This document shows, one piece after another, positions 32,722 to 40,856 of a DNA stretch of 46,933 bases (positions are counted from its first letter, which is position 1; each line of letters opens with the position of its first letter). This stretch comes from an uncultured Clostridia bacterium (GTDB lineage: Bacteria > Bacillota > Clostridia > Oscillospirales > Acutalibacteraceae): NCBI GenBank assembly GCA_944380795.1, contig CALWIS010000023.1, positions 1 through 46,933 on the forward strand, given 5' to 3'. The position numbers and the translations under genes are program-made. The notes under the pieces are model-generated. The model was given only the letters and a program-made list of their open reading frames with translations, was not told the origin of the DNA and did no database searches.

Positions 32722-32777
32722 AATTGCAATAGTGCGCTAAAGCGTGAAAAAAGAAATTATCTGGCAGGAGGTACACT

Positions 32778-34031
32778 ATGTATCAGGATATGATGGATAC
32801 CATTGGGTTTGTTTCCGCATATGACCCCGAGGTAGGGGAGGCCATGGATCTGGAGCTGGGCCGCCAGCGCCGGAATTTGGAACTCATCGCCTCTGAAAAT
32901 ATTGTTTCTCCAGCAGTCATGGCTGCTATGGGAAGTATCCTCACCAATAAGTACGCAGAGGGCTATCCAGGAAAGCGGTATTATGGCGGCTGCCAGTATG
33001 TGGATATTGTGGAGGAGATCGCCAGAAAACGTGCCTGCCAGCTTTTTGGCGCAGATCACGCCAATGTGCAGCCTCATTCCGGTGCACAAGCGAACATGGC
33101 GGTTTATTTCGCCCTGTTAAAGCCCGGTGATACAGTAATGGGCATGAATCTTGCCGAGGGCGGTCACCTGACCCACGGTTCCCCGGTGAATATGTCCGGT
33201 AGTTACTTTAACTTTGTGCCTTATGGAGTAGACCCGGAGACCCACTATATCGACTATGAGAAGCTCCGCGCACAGGCCATGGAGGTAAAGCCCAAGATGA
33301 TCGTGGCCGGCGCCAGCGCTTACCCCAGAGTTATCGATTTTGAAAAGCTCCGTGCTATTTGTGACGAATGCGGCGCTTACCTGATGGTGGATATGGCCCA
33401 TATTGCCGGATTGGTGGCAGCGGGGCAGCATCCTAACCCGGTGCCGTGGGCAGATGTGGTGACCACTACTACCCATAAGACCCTGCGCGGCCCCAGAGGC
33501 GGTTTGATTCTCTGCAAAGAAGAATACGCCAAGGCGATTGATAAGGCGATTTTCCCCGGCACCCAGGGCGGTCCGCTGATGCACATCATCGCGGGCAAGG
33601 CGGTATGCTTCGGTGAGGCCCTCAAGCCTGAATTCAAGGAGTACGGCCGCCGTATTGTGGAAAACGCTCAGGCGCTGGCCAATGGTCTTACGTCCCGTGG
33701 GCTGAAACTGGTGTCCGGCGGCACCGATAACCACCTGATGCTGTTGAACCTCACCGGCATGGAACTCACCGGCAAGGAGCTGGAGCACCGTCTGGACGAG
33801 GTATATATTACCGCCAATAAGAACACTGTACCCAACGAGCAGCGCAGCCCCTTTGTCACCAGCGGCGTGCGCCTGGGTACCCCGGCTGTTACTACCCGCG
33901 GCCTGAATGCAGAGGACATGGATGTCATCGCCCAGTGTATCTCCATGGTGGTGGAGGACTTCGACGCCAATGCCGACAAGGTGCGGGAGATGGTGAACGG
34001 TCTGTGCGCCAAGTATCCCCTGTATTGCTGA
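32778..34031 (+). CDS. glyA: Serine hydroxymethyltransferase
   Basis: 417 aa, the usual length; ATG 32778 follows CAGGAGGTACACT. Signatures in order: [80 protein letters not shown] and the PLP-lysine motif [14 protein letters not shown]. It converts serine and tetrahydrofolate to glycine and methylene-THF, supplying one-carbon units for thymidylate and purines. Proximity to nrdD is metabolically consistent, but it has its own promoter. Confidence 0.98.
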   Translation: MYQDMMDTIGFVSAYDPEVGEAMDLELGRQRRNLELIASENIVSPAVMAAMGSILTNKYAEGYPGKRYYGGCQYVDIVEEIARKRACQLFGADHANVQPHSGAQANMAVYFALLKPGDTVMGMNLAEGGHLTHGSPVNMSGSYFNFVPYGVDPETHYIDYEKLRAQAMEVKPKMIVAGASAYPRVIDFEKLRAICDECGAYLMVDMAHIAGLVAAGQHPNPVPWADVVTTTTHKTLRGPRGGLILCKEEYAKAIDKAIFPGTQGGPLMHIIAGKAVCFGEALKPEFKEYGRRIVENAQALANGLTSRGLKLVSGGTDNHLMLLNLTGMELTGKELEHRLDEVYITANKNTVPNEQRSPFVTSGVRLGTPAVTTRGLNAEDMDVIAQCISMVVEDFDANADKVREMVNGLCAKYPLYC

Positions 34032-34115
34032 GTGCATGAACTGGAAGCAGCGCGCATAAAAATAAAACGGTACGTGGGTTAGCTTTTTCGTATGGGAAGC
34101 TTACCGTCGCGAATT

Positions 34116-34347
34116 GTACGCGTGGAAAAAGCTGAAAATTTTCACCTGGTTTTCCCGCGAATATAAAATTTTCGTCCGCCTTTTATAAAAGGTGGTAGGA
34201 GTCCAGAGGGCAACGCCCTTTGGCCGCTCTCCGCAGAGAGCGGAACACTTTAACCTGAAAAGCGCATTTTTGGTGGTGAATTGAAAAATGTTCCGGGGGA
34301 ACATTTTTCAATAGGCCCCTTTTCGCAAGAAAAAAGGGGCCTGTTTC
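34116..34347. repeat. Interspersed hairpin-chain repeat, copy C
   Basis: Same order as copy A: GTACGCGTGGAA (34116-34127), a variable module, CCCGCGAATATAAAATTTTC, the near-palindrome CCGCCTTTTATAAAAGGTGG (34176-34195), GAGGGCAACGCCCTTT, CCGCTCTCCGCAGAGAGCGG (34224-34243), GAAAAATG-TTCCGGGGGAA-CATTTTTC, then GGCCCC-TTTTCGCAAGAAAAAA-GGGGCC (about 34314-34342). It occupies most of the 344-base gap between glyA and rarA; the rest shows no gene. Confidence 0.85.
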
Positions 34348-34375
34348 CTTAAATTTCCGGAAAGGAGGTGCTGCG

Positions 34376-35644
34376 GTGGCAGCCCCATTTGCGGACCGTA
34401 TCCGCCCTAAAACACTGGATGAGGTGGTGGGCCAGCGCCATTTACTGGCGCCGGGGAAAGCCCTGCGCAGCATCATCGAATCCGGTGAAATTCCCAATAT
34501 GGTGTTTTATGGCCCCTCGGGAGTGGGGAAAACCACGGTAGCTTCCATTATCGCCAAAAACACCCATAAACGGCTGTGCAAGCTTAACGGCACCACCGCT
34601 TCCACAGCGGATATCCGAGAGGTTATTGCCAGCACCAATACATTGGAAGGCATCAATGGCGTACTCTTGTACTTGGATGAGATCCAGTACTTCAATAAAA
34701 AACAGCAGCAAACCCTGCTGGAGTTTATCGAAAACGGGAGTATCACACTGATTGCCTCCACTACTGAGAATCCCTATTTTTACGTTTATAACGCCATCCT
34801 TAGCCGTTCCACGGTGTTTGAGTTCAAGCCGGTGGAAAGCGCCGATGTGATTCCGGCAGTAGAACGGGCTTTTTCCCTGTTGGAAGAAGAGCAGGAAGAA
34901 CCGCTTTCTCGAGAAGACGGTGTGAGCGAGTACATCGCTTCTGCCTGCGGCGGGGATGTGCGTAAGGCTATGAACGCCGTGGAGCTGTGCTGCCTTTCTG
35001 CCCAGAAGGAAGAAGGAGTGCGGGTGGTTTCCATGGAGCTGGCCCGAGAATTGACCCAGCGCAGCGCCATGCGATATGATAGGGAGGGCGACGAGCATTA
35101 CGACATTATCTCCGCCTTTCAAAAATCCATGCGGGGCAGCGATCCCGATGCCGCCATCCACTATCTGGCACGGCTGCTGGTGGCCGGAGACCTGGCTTCT
35201 GCCTGCCGCCGGTTGATGGTGTGCGCCTGTGAGGATGTGGGCCTTGCTTGGCCCCAAATCATTCCCATTGTGAAGGCTGCGGTGGATGCCGCCATGATGG
35301 TGGGATTGCCGGAGGCGCGACTCCCGCTGGCAGACGCGGTGGTTTTAGTGGCTACCGCTCCCAAATCCAATACTGCCCATAACGCCATTATCGCGGCGAT
35401 GGAGGATGTAGAAAAGGGGAAGGTGGGGAGCATTCCCCGGCAGCTGCAAAACAAACACTATGACAGCGCAGAGGTGGAGAAGAAGGGGCAGTTCTACAAG
35501 TATCCCCACGATTATCCCAATCGTTGGGTAGACCAGCAGTATTTGCCGGATATTTTAAAGGATACCCGGTATTATGAATACGGTGATAATAAAAATGAAC
35601 AAGCGTTCCGGGCCTATTGGGAAAAGATCAAGGGCCGGAGTTAA
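34376..35644 (+). CDS. rarA: Replication-associated recombination protein RarA (MgsA), AAA+ ATPase
   Basis: 422 aa from GTG 34376 (AAAGGAGGTGCTGCG upstream). The start APFADRIRPKTLDEVVGQRH is followed by Walker A GPSGVGKTTVASIIAKN, Walker B LYLDEIQYFNKKQQQ and sensor-1 LIASTTENPYFYVYNAI. The C-terminal part with LARLLVAGDLASACRRLMVC and the APKSNTAHNAIIAAMEDVEK tetramerisation region is standard. It acts at stalled forks and single-strand gaps. The downstream flavoprotein gene begins 21 bases after its stop. Confidence 0.96.
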   Translation: MAAPFADRIRPKTLDEVVGQRHLLAPGKALRSIIESGEIPNMVFYGPSGVGKTTVASIIAKNTHKRLCKLNGTTASTADIREVIASTNTLEGINGVLLYLDEIQYFNKKQQQTLLEFIENGSITLIASTTENPYFYVYNAILSRSTVFEFKPVESADVIPAVERAFSLLEEEQEEPLSREDGVSEYIASACGGDVRKAMNAVELCCLSAQKEEGVRVVSMELARELTQRSAMRYDREGDEHYDIISAFQKSMRGSDPDAAIHYLARLLVAGDLASACRRLMVCACEDVGLAWPQIIPIVKAAVDAAMMVGLPEARLPLADAVVLVATAPKSNTAHNAIIAAMEDVEKGKVGSIPRQLQNKHYDSAEVEKKGQFYKYPHDYPNRWVDQQYLPDILKDTRYYEYGDNKNEQAFRAYWEKIKGRS

Positions 35645-35665
35645 GCATTTTTGGAGGTGGAGCTT

Positions 35666-36325
35666 TTGGAACCCAATATTTTGCGGACTTTATCTTATGG
35701 AATGTATGCCATTGGTGTGAAGGGAAACAGTGGCCCTTCCGCCTGTATCGTCAATACGGTAATGCAGGTGACCAATACCGCCCCGCTGATGATTACCCTG
35801 AGTATGAGCCGGGATAATTACAGCTGTCAGTGCATCAAGGAGCACAAGCTGTTTACTGTGGCGGTACTGTCGGAGGATACCTCCGGCGCAGTGGTGGGAG
35901 CCTTGGGCTTTACCTCTGGGAAGAATGGGGGAAAGCTCTCCAATATCCGCCACAAGGTGCTGCGGGAAGGTGTGCCGGTGATTCGGGAAAATATCTGCTG
36001 CTGGTTTTTGTGCCGCATGGTAGATTGTATGGAAAGTCCCACCCATACCCTATTTTTAGCAGAGATCATTGCTGGCAGCGAGCACACCCGGCGTAAGCCC
36101 ATGACCTACGATTATTACCGGCAGGTCATCAAGGGTGGAGTGCCGAAAAATGCCCCGGTCTACCAGCCTTTACGCCCGGCGGATGAGGGGAATGATGGGG
36201 AGATGCTGGTGTGTACTGTATGCGGATATCTGTATAACGACCCTGATGTTTCCTTTGAGGAACTCTCCGATGATTGGGTATGCCCCATTTGCGGAATGCC
36301 TAAATCGGCGTTTGTGAGGAAATAA
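35666..36325 (+). CDS. Flavin reductase-like / rubredoxin fusion (high-molecular-weight rubredoxin type)
   Basis: 219 aa from TTG 35666, chosen because TGGAGGTGG lies just upstream. N-terminal flavin reductase-like FMN domain (about 1-155: [50 protein letters not shown]). The C-terminal rubredoxin domain (about 168-219) has two iron-binding pairs, [18 protein letters not shown] and [14 protein letters not shown]. Such fusions (Hrb in Moorella) pass electrons to flavodiiron proteins in oxygen or NO detoxification by anaerobes. No flavodiiron gene is visible in the window. It follows rarA closely. Confidence 0.9.
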   Translation: MEPNILRTLSYGMYAIGVKGNSGPSACIVNTVMQVTNTAPLMITLSMSRDNYSCQCIKEHKLFTVAVLSEDTSGAVVGALGFTSGKNGGKLSNIRHKVLREGVPVIRENICCWFLCRMVDCMESPTHTLFLAEIIAGSEHTRRKPMTYDYYRQVIKGGVPKNAPVYQPLRPADEGNDGEMLVCTVCGYLYNDPDVSFEELSDDWVCPICGMPKSAFVRK

Positions 36326-36335
36326 GTTTGTAGAT

Positions 36336-36401
36336 AAAAGCTCGCCTTTCGGCTTGTAATAGCCGGAACCCGGGCTTTTGTTGCGGAAAGGCATTTTCCG
36401 C
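36336..36401 (+). other. Two hairpins in the uracil permease leader
   Basis: AAAAGCTCG (36336-36344) pairs with CGGGCTTTT (36371-36379, one G-U), with an inner CGGCT/AGCCG; the TTTTG tail suggests a terminator for the upstream gene or an attenuator. A second hairpin, GCGGAAA/TTTCCGC (36383-36389 with 36395-36401), lies just before the permease ribosome site. No PyrR-box motif was recognised. Confidence 0.5.
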
Positions 36402-36430
36402 GGAATAAAAAACAGGAAAGAGGAAAAAGA

Positions 36431-37777
36431 ATGGCAAAACGAATTATTCAGGTAAATGAAAGGCCGCCGCTGGGGCAGGCCATTCCCCTGAGCATCCAGC
36501 ATATGTTCGCTATGTTCGGCGCATCGGTGCTGGTTCCCACTTTGTTTCACATCGACCCTGCTATTGTACTGCTGATGAACGGCCTCGGCACTTTGTTCTT
36601 TATTTTCATTACGAAAGCAAAAGCTCCGGCTTATCTGGGTTCCAGCTTTGCCTTTATCGCACCGGCACTGCTGGTCATGGGGCAGCATGGCTCCCCCTAT
36701 GTGGAAAATCCCAATCTCACCACCCCCACGGCGGAGCAGCTGGCCCAGCACATGGATGCGTTCTCCTATGCCCAGGGTGGTTTTGTAGCAGTAGGCGTGC
36801 TGGGCTGTGTGCTGGCCCTTATCATTTGGAAGTTCGGTTCTCGGTGGATTGACATTATTCTCCCACCGGCAGCCATGGGCCCGGTGGTGGCTCTTATCGG
36901 CTTGGAATTGGCGGGCAATGCCGCCAGCACCGGCGGTATGGTGGTCACTGAGGGTTCGGTAGACCCCAAAAATATTGCCGTGTTTGTGGTGACTTTATGT
37001 GTTGCGGTGTTCGGTTCCATCCTGTTCCGTAAATTCTTTGGCGTCATCCCCATTTTGATTGCCATTGTGGCAGGGTATGTGACTGCCGCTTGCCTGGGGA
37101 TGATTGATTACACCGCTATCCAGCAGGCAAATGTGCTTTCTCTGCCAAAGTTCCAGTTGGCTAAGTTCGATATGAACGCGATTCTCACCATGATTCCTGT
37201 GCTGCTGGTGATTGCTTCCGAGCATATCGGGCATCAAATTGTCACCGGCAAGATCGTGGGCCGCGATCTGCTGAAAGACCCGGGCCTGCATCGTTCCCTG
37301 CTGGGCGACAATATTTCTACGGCAGTTTCCGGCTTGATCGGCTCGGTGCCCACCACTACTTATGGCGAGAACATCGGTGTTATGGCCATGACCAAGGTGT
37401 ACAGTGTGTGGGTCATCGGCGGCGCCGCAGTGCTCTCTGTAGTGTGCGGCTTTATCGGCAAGTTTTCTGCCCTTATCTCCACCATCCCCGGCCCGGTGAT
37501 TGGAGGCATCTCCTTCTTGCTGTATGGTATGATCGGTGCTTCTGGTCTGCGTATCTTGGTGGATTCCAAGGTGGATTATGGCCGCGCCAGAAATCAGGCC
37601 CTCACCGCTGTGGTATTTGTCACCGGCCTTTCCGGCATCACTGTGAACCTGGGGAACATCCAGCTTACCGGCATGGTGCTGGCCTGTGTAGTGGGCATGA
37701 TTATGGGCCTGTGCATGTATATCATAGACCGGTTCCATCTGGCCAATGATTATGAAGAAGACGACAAAGCGGAATAA
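36431..37777 (+). CDS. uraA: Uracil/xanthine permease, NCS2 family (UraA-like)
   Basis: 448 aa from ATG 36431 (GAAAGAGGAAAAAGA upstream). About 12-14 membrane segments. Family marks: RPPLGQAIPLSIQHMFAMFG at the N-terminus, the segment YLGSSFAFIAPALLVMG, PVVALIGLELAGNAAS, VLLVIASEHIGHQIVTGKIV with the conserved Glu/His, SVPTTTYGENIGVMAMTKVY and PGPVIGGISFLLYGMIGASG. The TTTYGENIGV motif favours uracil transporters (UraA/PyrP). It imports nucleobase with protons. It ends at a bidirectional terminator. Confidence 0.92.
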   Translation: MAKRIIQVNERPPLGQAIPLSIQHMFAMFGASVLVPTLFHIDPAIVLLMNGLGTLFFIFITKAKAPAYLGSSFAFIAPALLVMGQHGSPYVENPNLTTPTAEQLAQHMDAFSYAQGGFVAVGVLGCVLALIIWKFGSRWIDIILPPAAMGPVVALIGLELAGNAASTGGMVVTEGSVDPKNIAVFVVTLCVAVFGSILFRKFFGVIPILIAIVAGYVTAACLGMIDYTAIQQANVLSLPKFQLAKFDMNAILTMIPVLLVIASEHIGHQIVTGKIVGRDLLKDPGLHRSLLGDNISTAVSGLIGSVPTTTYGENIGVMAMTKVYSVWVIGGAAVLSVVCGFIGKFSALISTIPGPVIGGISFLLYGMIGASGLRILVDSKVDYGRARNQALTAVVFVTGLSGITVNLGNIQLTGMVLACVVGMIMGLCMYIIDRFHLANDYEEDDKAE

Positions 37778-37788
37778 AGAACTTGACA

Positions 37789-37822
37789 AAAAACCGGCTT
37801 GGTAACCACCAGGCCGGTTTTT
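37789..37822. terminator. Bidirectional terminator between uraA and DUF3892 gene
   Basis: AAAAACCGGC (37789-37798) pairs perfectly with GCCGGTTTTT (37813-37822). It serves both converging genes. Confidence 0.9.
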
Positions 37823-37830
37823 CGTTTGCT

Positions 37831-38127
37831 TCAGTTGCTGATAGAAGGCAAGTTGCTCAGGTTATCGGTTTCGGTACCGTCTGGCAAAGAGCGCAGGTAT
37901 TCGGTGCCATTTCGCACAGCTACAGCAACCCCCCGAATCCCGCCTGCTTTTGCCAGAGCCACGCCTTCCCGCTTGGTAAGGATCTCACCGTTGGCTAGTT
38001 CATATCCCTCTACACGACCGGAATTCTTGACCAGCCGGGTGATGCGTTGGGCATCAGGCTTGGGGACCGGTGTTACCAGATTGATGTTTTCAGGAAGACC
38101 TCCGGAAGATCTTTTACGTTTACTCAC
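37831..38127 (-). CDS. DUF3892 domain protein
   Basis: 98 aa from GTG 38127, which has GGAGG 8 bases upstream (GGAGGTATACCCT). The basic start SKRKRSSGGLPENINLVTPV is followed by the DUF3892 pattern: ITRLVKNSGRVEGYELANGE, then ILTKREGVALAKAGGIRGVA and VAVRNGTEYLRSLPDG. The family is small, cytosolic and of unknown function. It is convergent with uraA and divergent from the MarR gene. Confidence 0.82.
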   Translation of the reverse strand: MSKRKRSSGGLPENINLVTPVPKPDAQRITRLVKNSGRVEGYELANGEILTKREGVALAKAGGIRGVAVAVRNGTEYLRSLPDGTETDNLSNLPSISN

Positions 38128-38220
38128 AGGGTATACCTCCGTTTCGATTTGAGTTGACACTGTTTATTGTGCCGGGAATGCAGAAAACTATGCAGGAAAA
38201 GCCCGGTTTTGAGGGAAAAG

Positions 38221-38249
38221 TTGACAACTGCAGGGATATAGGTTATATT
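38221..38249 (+). promoter_or_regulatory. Sigma-A-type promoter of the MarR gene
   Basis: Consensus TTGACA (38221-38226), 17-bp spacer, TATATT (38244-38249), 60 bases before the start codon. Confidence 0.8.
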
Positions 38250-38309
38250 GAAGTGAGTACACCCCAGCCGCAAAAGACGGCGGGTATGATTTATGAAAGA
38301 GGGATCTCC

Positions 38310-38816
38310 ATGTGTAAGATAGACGAGGGGAAACGGCAGTCGAATTGCGTAAAGATCGGGATGCGGATCCACCATCTCATGCATATGCGAAAAATTTATG
38401 TGCAGGATCGTACCGGTGGGGAAGAGGCATATCCAGGGCAATACCCTATTTTAGCTTATGTGGCAGACCATAAAGGCTGTACCCAGGTAGAGGTGGCGGA
38501 CGCCATGATGACCTCTGCTTCTTCGGTGGCGCTTTCCACTAAGCGGCTGCAAAAGATGGGGCTGCTAGAAAAGCAGGTGGATGAAAATAACCTGCGCTGT
38601 AAGCATCTTTCTGTTACCGAAGAGGGCTGGCAGACGGCAAGACGTTTTCATGAAGCACATATGCTGTTTGACGAGGCTTCCTTAAAGGGCTTTACCGATG
38701 AAGAGATGGAGCTGTTAGCCAGCTTTTTGGAGCGGATGTTAGGAAATGGACAGAAAGAGCTGGGAATTGACGATTGGAAAGAGTCTCTCTTCTCCCTGAA
38801 ACGCCCCAAAGAGTAA
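38310..38816 (+). CDS. MarR-family transcriptional regulator
   Basis: 168 aa from ATG 38310 (GAAAGAGGGATCTCC upstream); earlier in-frame starts (38154, 38286) would run through the promoter or lack a ribosome site. The winged-HTH core is clear: LAYVADHKGCTQVEVADAMM, TSASSVALSTKRLQKMGLLE and KQVDENNLRCKHLSVTEEGW. The C-terminal helices (EEMELLASFLERMLGNGQKE) form the dimer interface. Its ligand and target are unknown; no efflux gene is adjacent. Neighbours are a divergent DUF3892 gene and, behind a terminator, corA. Confidence 0.92.
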   Translation: MCKIDEGKRQSNCVKIGMRIHHLMHMRKIYVQDRTGGEEAYPGQYPILAYVADHKGCTQVEVADAMMTSASSVALSTKRLQKMGLLEKQVDENNLRCKHLSVTEEGWQTARRFHEAHMLFDEASLKGFTDEEMELLASFLERMLGNGQKELGIDDWKESLFSLKRPKE

Positions 38817-38903
38817 TATTGGAGAGTACGTGTTGTCAAGGCGAATTTTTATGGCATCATTCCGCAGTATGGATATTTGAAAATAACTTTGCATAAGGAA
38901 ACA

Positions 38904-38945
38904 AAATCCCGTTCTGGTTTCATCACCGGAGCGGGATTTTTGGCA
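38904..38945 (+). terminator. Rho-independent terminator after the MarR gene
   Basis: AAAATCCCG (38904-38912) pairs with CGGGATTTT (38933-38941), with an inner CTGG/CCGG, followed by TTGG. The AT-rich stretch from here to 39088 shows nothing I can support. Confidence 0.8.
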
Positions 38946-39088
38946 CTTCGTAACTTTACTCTTTTTTAATATTTTCTTTACAAACGAAGCAAATTCCTTC
39001 AAAAAACTTGAAATTTGACGAAATACTGCCAACTTTGGCCCTGTAGCTAAATCATATTCCCATATTTCTTTAAATTTCCCGATTTCTC

Positions 39089-39116
39089 TTGCAATCGCCG
39101 TTTTTTGTGATATAAT
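39089..39116 (+). promoter_or_regulatory. Sigma-A-type promoter of the corA leader
   Basis: TTGCAA (39089-39094), 16-bp spacer, consensus TATAAT (39111-39116). It implies a leader of about 220 bases before the corA start. Confidence 0.7.
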
Positions 39117-39122
39117 TACCAG

Positions 39123-39344
39123 TGGAATCACTGTTTCCGAGGGGAGACAGATAAAATCACTTTCAGGAGGTGGCGTGCGTGAAACCTGACCCGCTTAGTA
39201 GAAGGACCAGTATAACATTAGAAAATTTTCAATGGACGCAGTGCGCCGCCCGAAAGGATTGGCGCATTTGCAGCAGCGCCCGCAGATAAACCGAGAGGCA
39301 GCGTCTCTTTGCGGGTGACTCCCAACAAAAGGAGAGATGTGCAA
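39123..39344 (+). other. Long structured 5' leader of the CorA gene
   Basis: Hairpins seen: CTGTTTCC/GGAGACAG with GAGG loop (39131-39150), TCAGG/CCTGA, TGCGCC/GGCGCA (about 39243-39272), and CCCGCA/TGCGGG with an inner GAGA/TCTC (about 39280-39320). A long structured leader on a metal transporter suggests an ion-sensing RNA, but the M-box and Mn-riboswitch consensus words were not found. Class unassigned. Confidence 0.4.
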
Positions 39345-40268
39345 ATGGTGACCTATTACAAGACCATTGACGGATTTATCTGCCCTCTGGAGGCAGCAGA
39401 GGCTGGGTGCTGGATCAATTGCATCAATCCCAGCGAAGAGGAAATCAATAGCCTTATTCAGGAGTATTCCATTGAGCCGGATTTTTTCCGTGCTGCTATG
39501 GACGAAGAGGAATCTTCCCACTTGGATAATGAGGATGGAAACACCTTGGTGATTTTGGATATTCCTGTGGTGGAAATAGAGGACGAACAGCTCACTTATT
39601 ATACCCGGCCTTTAGGTATTATTATTACCGAAAAAAATGTAATCACTGTCTCGGTTCACGAGAACCCCATTTTGGATGAATTTGCAGAAGGCTTGGTGAA
39701 GAATGTAAAAACCAACCTCAAGACCCATTTTACCCTGCATCTTATGCTCCGAATTGCCGGTCGGTATTTGCAGTATCTGAAGCAGATTGACAAGATCAGC
39801 AATCAGGTGGAGCGGGAACTGCGGAAATCCATGAAGAACGCAGAGCTTATCCAACTGCTGGAAGTGGAAAAGTCCCTGATGTATTTTTCTTCTTCCTTAA
39901 AGGCTAACGAGATCACCATTGAGAAGATCATGCGGGGCCGTGCGTTGCGGCTGTATGAGGAGGATCAAGACCTGCTGGAGGATGAGCTCATTGAGATCAA
40001 GCAGGCTATTGAGATGTCCAGTATCCACCTGAACATCCTTTCTGGTACCATGGACGCCTTCGCTTCCATTATTTCCAACAACCTGAATATCGTCATGAAG
40101 GTGTTGGCCTCCATTACTCTGATTATCTCTATCCCCACGGTTATCTCGGGTATTTACGGTATGAATGTGGATTACCTGCCCTTTGCTAACTTCTGGTTCC
40201 CGGTGGGGGTGGCGGCCTTCTTTATGGTGGTTGCCTTCTTTATCCTCAAAAAGAAGCAGATGATCTAA
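39345..40268 (+). CDS. CorA-family divalent cation transporter
   Basis: 307 aa from ATG 39345 (AAAGGAG 10 bases upstream). A large cytosolic N-terminal funnel domain (WINCINPSEEEINSLIQEYS; EESSHLDNEDGNTLVILDIP) and a long helix with LRKSMKNAELIQLLEVEKSL precede two C-terminal membrane helices (about 245-267 and 280-300). The signature ISGIYGMNVDYLP contains the invariant GMN selectivity motif. The protein forms a pentameric channel for Mg2+ or related ions. It belongs to the CorA-like family common in Firmicutes, so the exact ion is uncertain. A GNAT gene follows after 16 bases. Confidence 0.94.
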   Translation: MVTYYKTIDGFICPLEAAEAGCWINCINPSEEEINSLIQEYSIEPDFFRAAMDEEESSHLDNEDGNTLVILDIPVVEIEDEQLTYYTRPLGIIITEKNVITVSVHENPILDEFAEGLVKNVKTNLKTHFTLHLMLRIAGRYLQYLKQIDKISNQVERELRKSMKNAELIQLLEVEKSLMYFSSSLKANEITIEKIMRGRALRLYEEDQDLLEDELIEIKQAIEMSSIHLNILSGTMDAFASIISNNLNIVMKVLASITLIISIPTVISGIYGMNVDYLPFANFWFPVGVAAFFMVVAFFILKKKQMI

Positions 40269-40284
40269 AGCGGAGGTCATATGG

Positions 40285-40707
40285 ATGATCGAGATCCGAT
40301 ATGTAGACAGTTTGGATAAGCCCTTTTGGTACCGGCTGGACCGGCATTTGCCGAAACAGGAATTTGAGAGCAAAGTGCGTACTAGGCAAGGATATGTCCT
40401 TTTAGAGTCAGGAATTCCTATTGGTCTGCTGCGATACCACTTGTTTTGGGACAATACTCCTTTTTGCACCATGCTGATAATAGAAGAGGCATATCGGAGG
40501 AAAGGGTATGGAAAGCAACTCATGGAGCATTGGGAAGCCGATATGAAAGCCCAAGGATATAGAATGCTATTGACTTCTACCCAGGTTGATGAAAGTGCCC
40601 AGCATTTTTATCGGAAGTTGGGCTACAAGGATTGCGGCGGACTTATGATCGACATTCCCCCATACGCACAGCCTATGGAACTGTTTCTCATAAAAGCTAT
40701 TTTATAA
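40285..40707 (+). CDS. GNAT-family N-acetyltransferase
   Basis: 140 aa; ATG 40285 follows GGAGG by 8 bases. GNAT motif A is MLIIEEAYRRKGYGKQLMEH, and motif B is MLLTSTQVDESAQHFYRKLG then YKDCGGLMID. The substrate is unknown. It is 16 bases behind corA and likely cotranscribed, ending at the terminator 40720-40764. Confidence 0.88.
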   Translation: MIEIRYVDSLDKPFWYRLDRHLPKQEFESKVRTRQGYVLLESGIPIGLLRYHLFWDNTPFCTMLIIEEAYRRKGYGKQLMEHWEADMKAQGYRMLLTSTQVDESAQHFYRKLGYKDCGGLMIDIPPYAQPMELFLIKAIL

Positions 40708-40719
40708 ATTTATAGTATC

Positions 40720-40764
40720 AGCCCCCTTTTGTCCGGTAAAATCTGGGCAGAAGGGGGCTTTATA
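40720..40764 (+). terminator. Rho-independent terminator of the corA-GNAT unit
   Basis: AGCCCCCTT (40720-40728) pairs perfectly with AAGGGGGCT (40751-40759), then TTATAATTTT. Confidence 0.75.
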
Positions 40765-40784
40765 ATTTTGTTATGGTAGACAAC

Positions 40785-40831
40785 AAATCCCCGGATGCGC
40801 TTTCCGCTTGAGAAAGTACATCCGGGGATTT
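40785..40831 (-). terminator. Hairpin terminator of the fucose-isomerase-family gene
   Basis: AAATCCCCGGATG (40785-40797) pairs perfectly with CATCCGGGGATTT (40819-40831). It is 25 bases past the minus-strand gene; the T run is short on both sides. Confidence 0.75.
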
Positions 40832-40856
40832 TATCTTATCTTAATGCAAATACTGC

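Noticed and set aside
38739..39131. 130-codon minus-strand ORF over the MarR end
   Set aside because: Overlaps a solid MarR gene and its terminator, and lacks a ribosome site.
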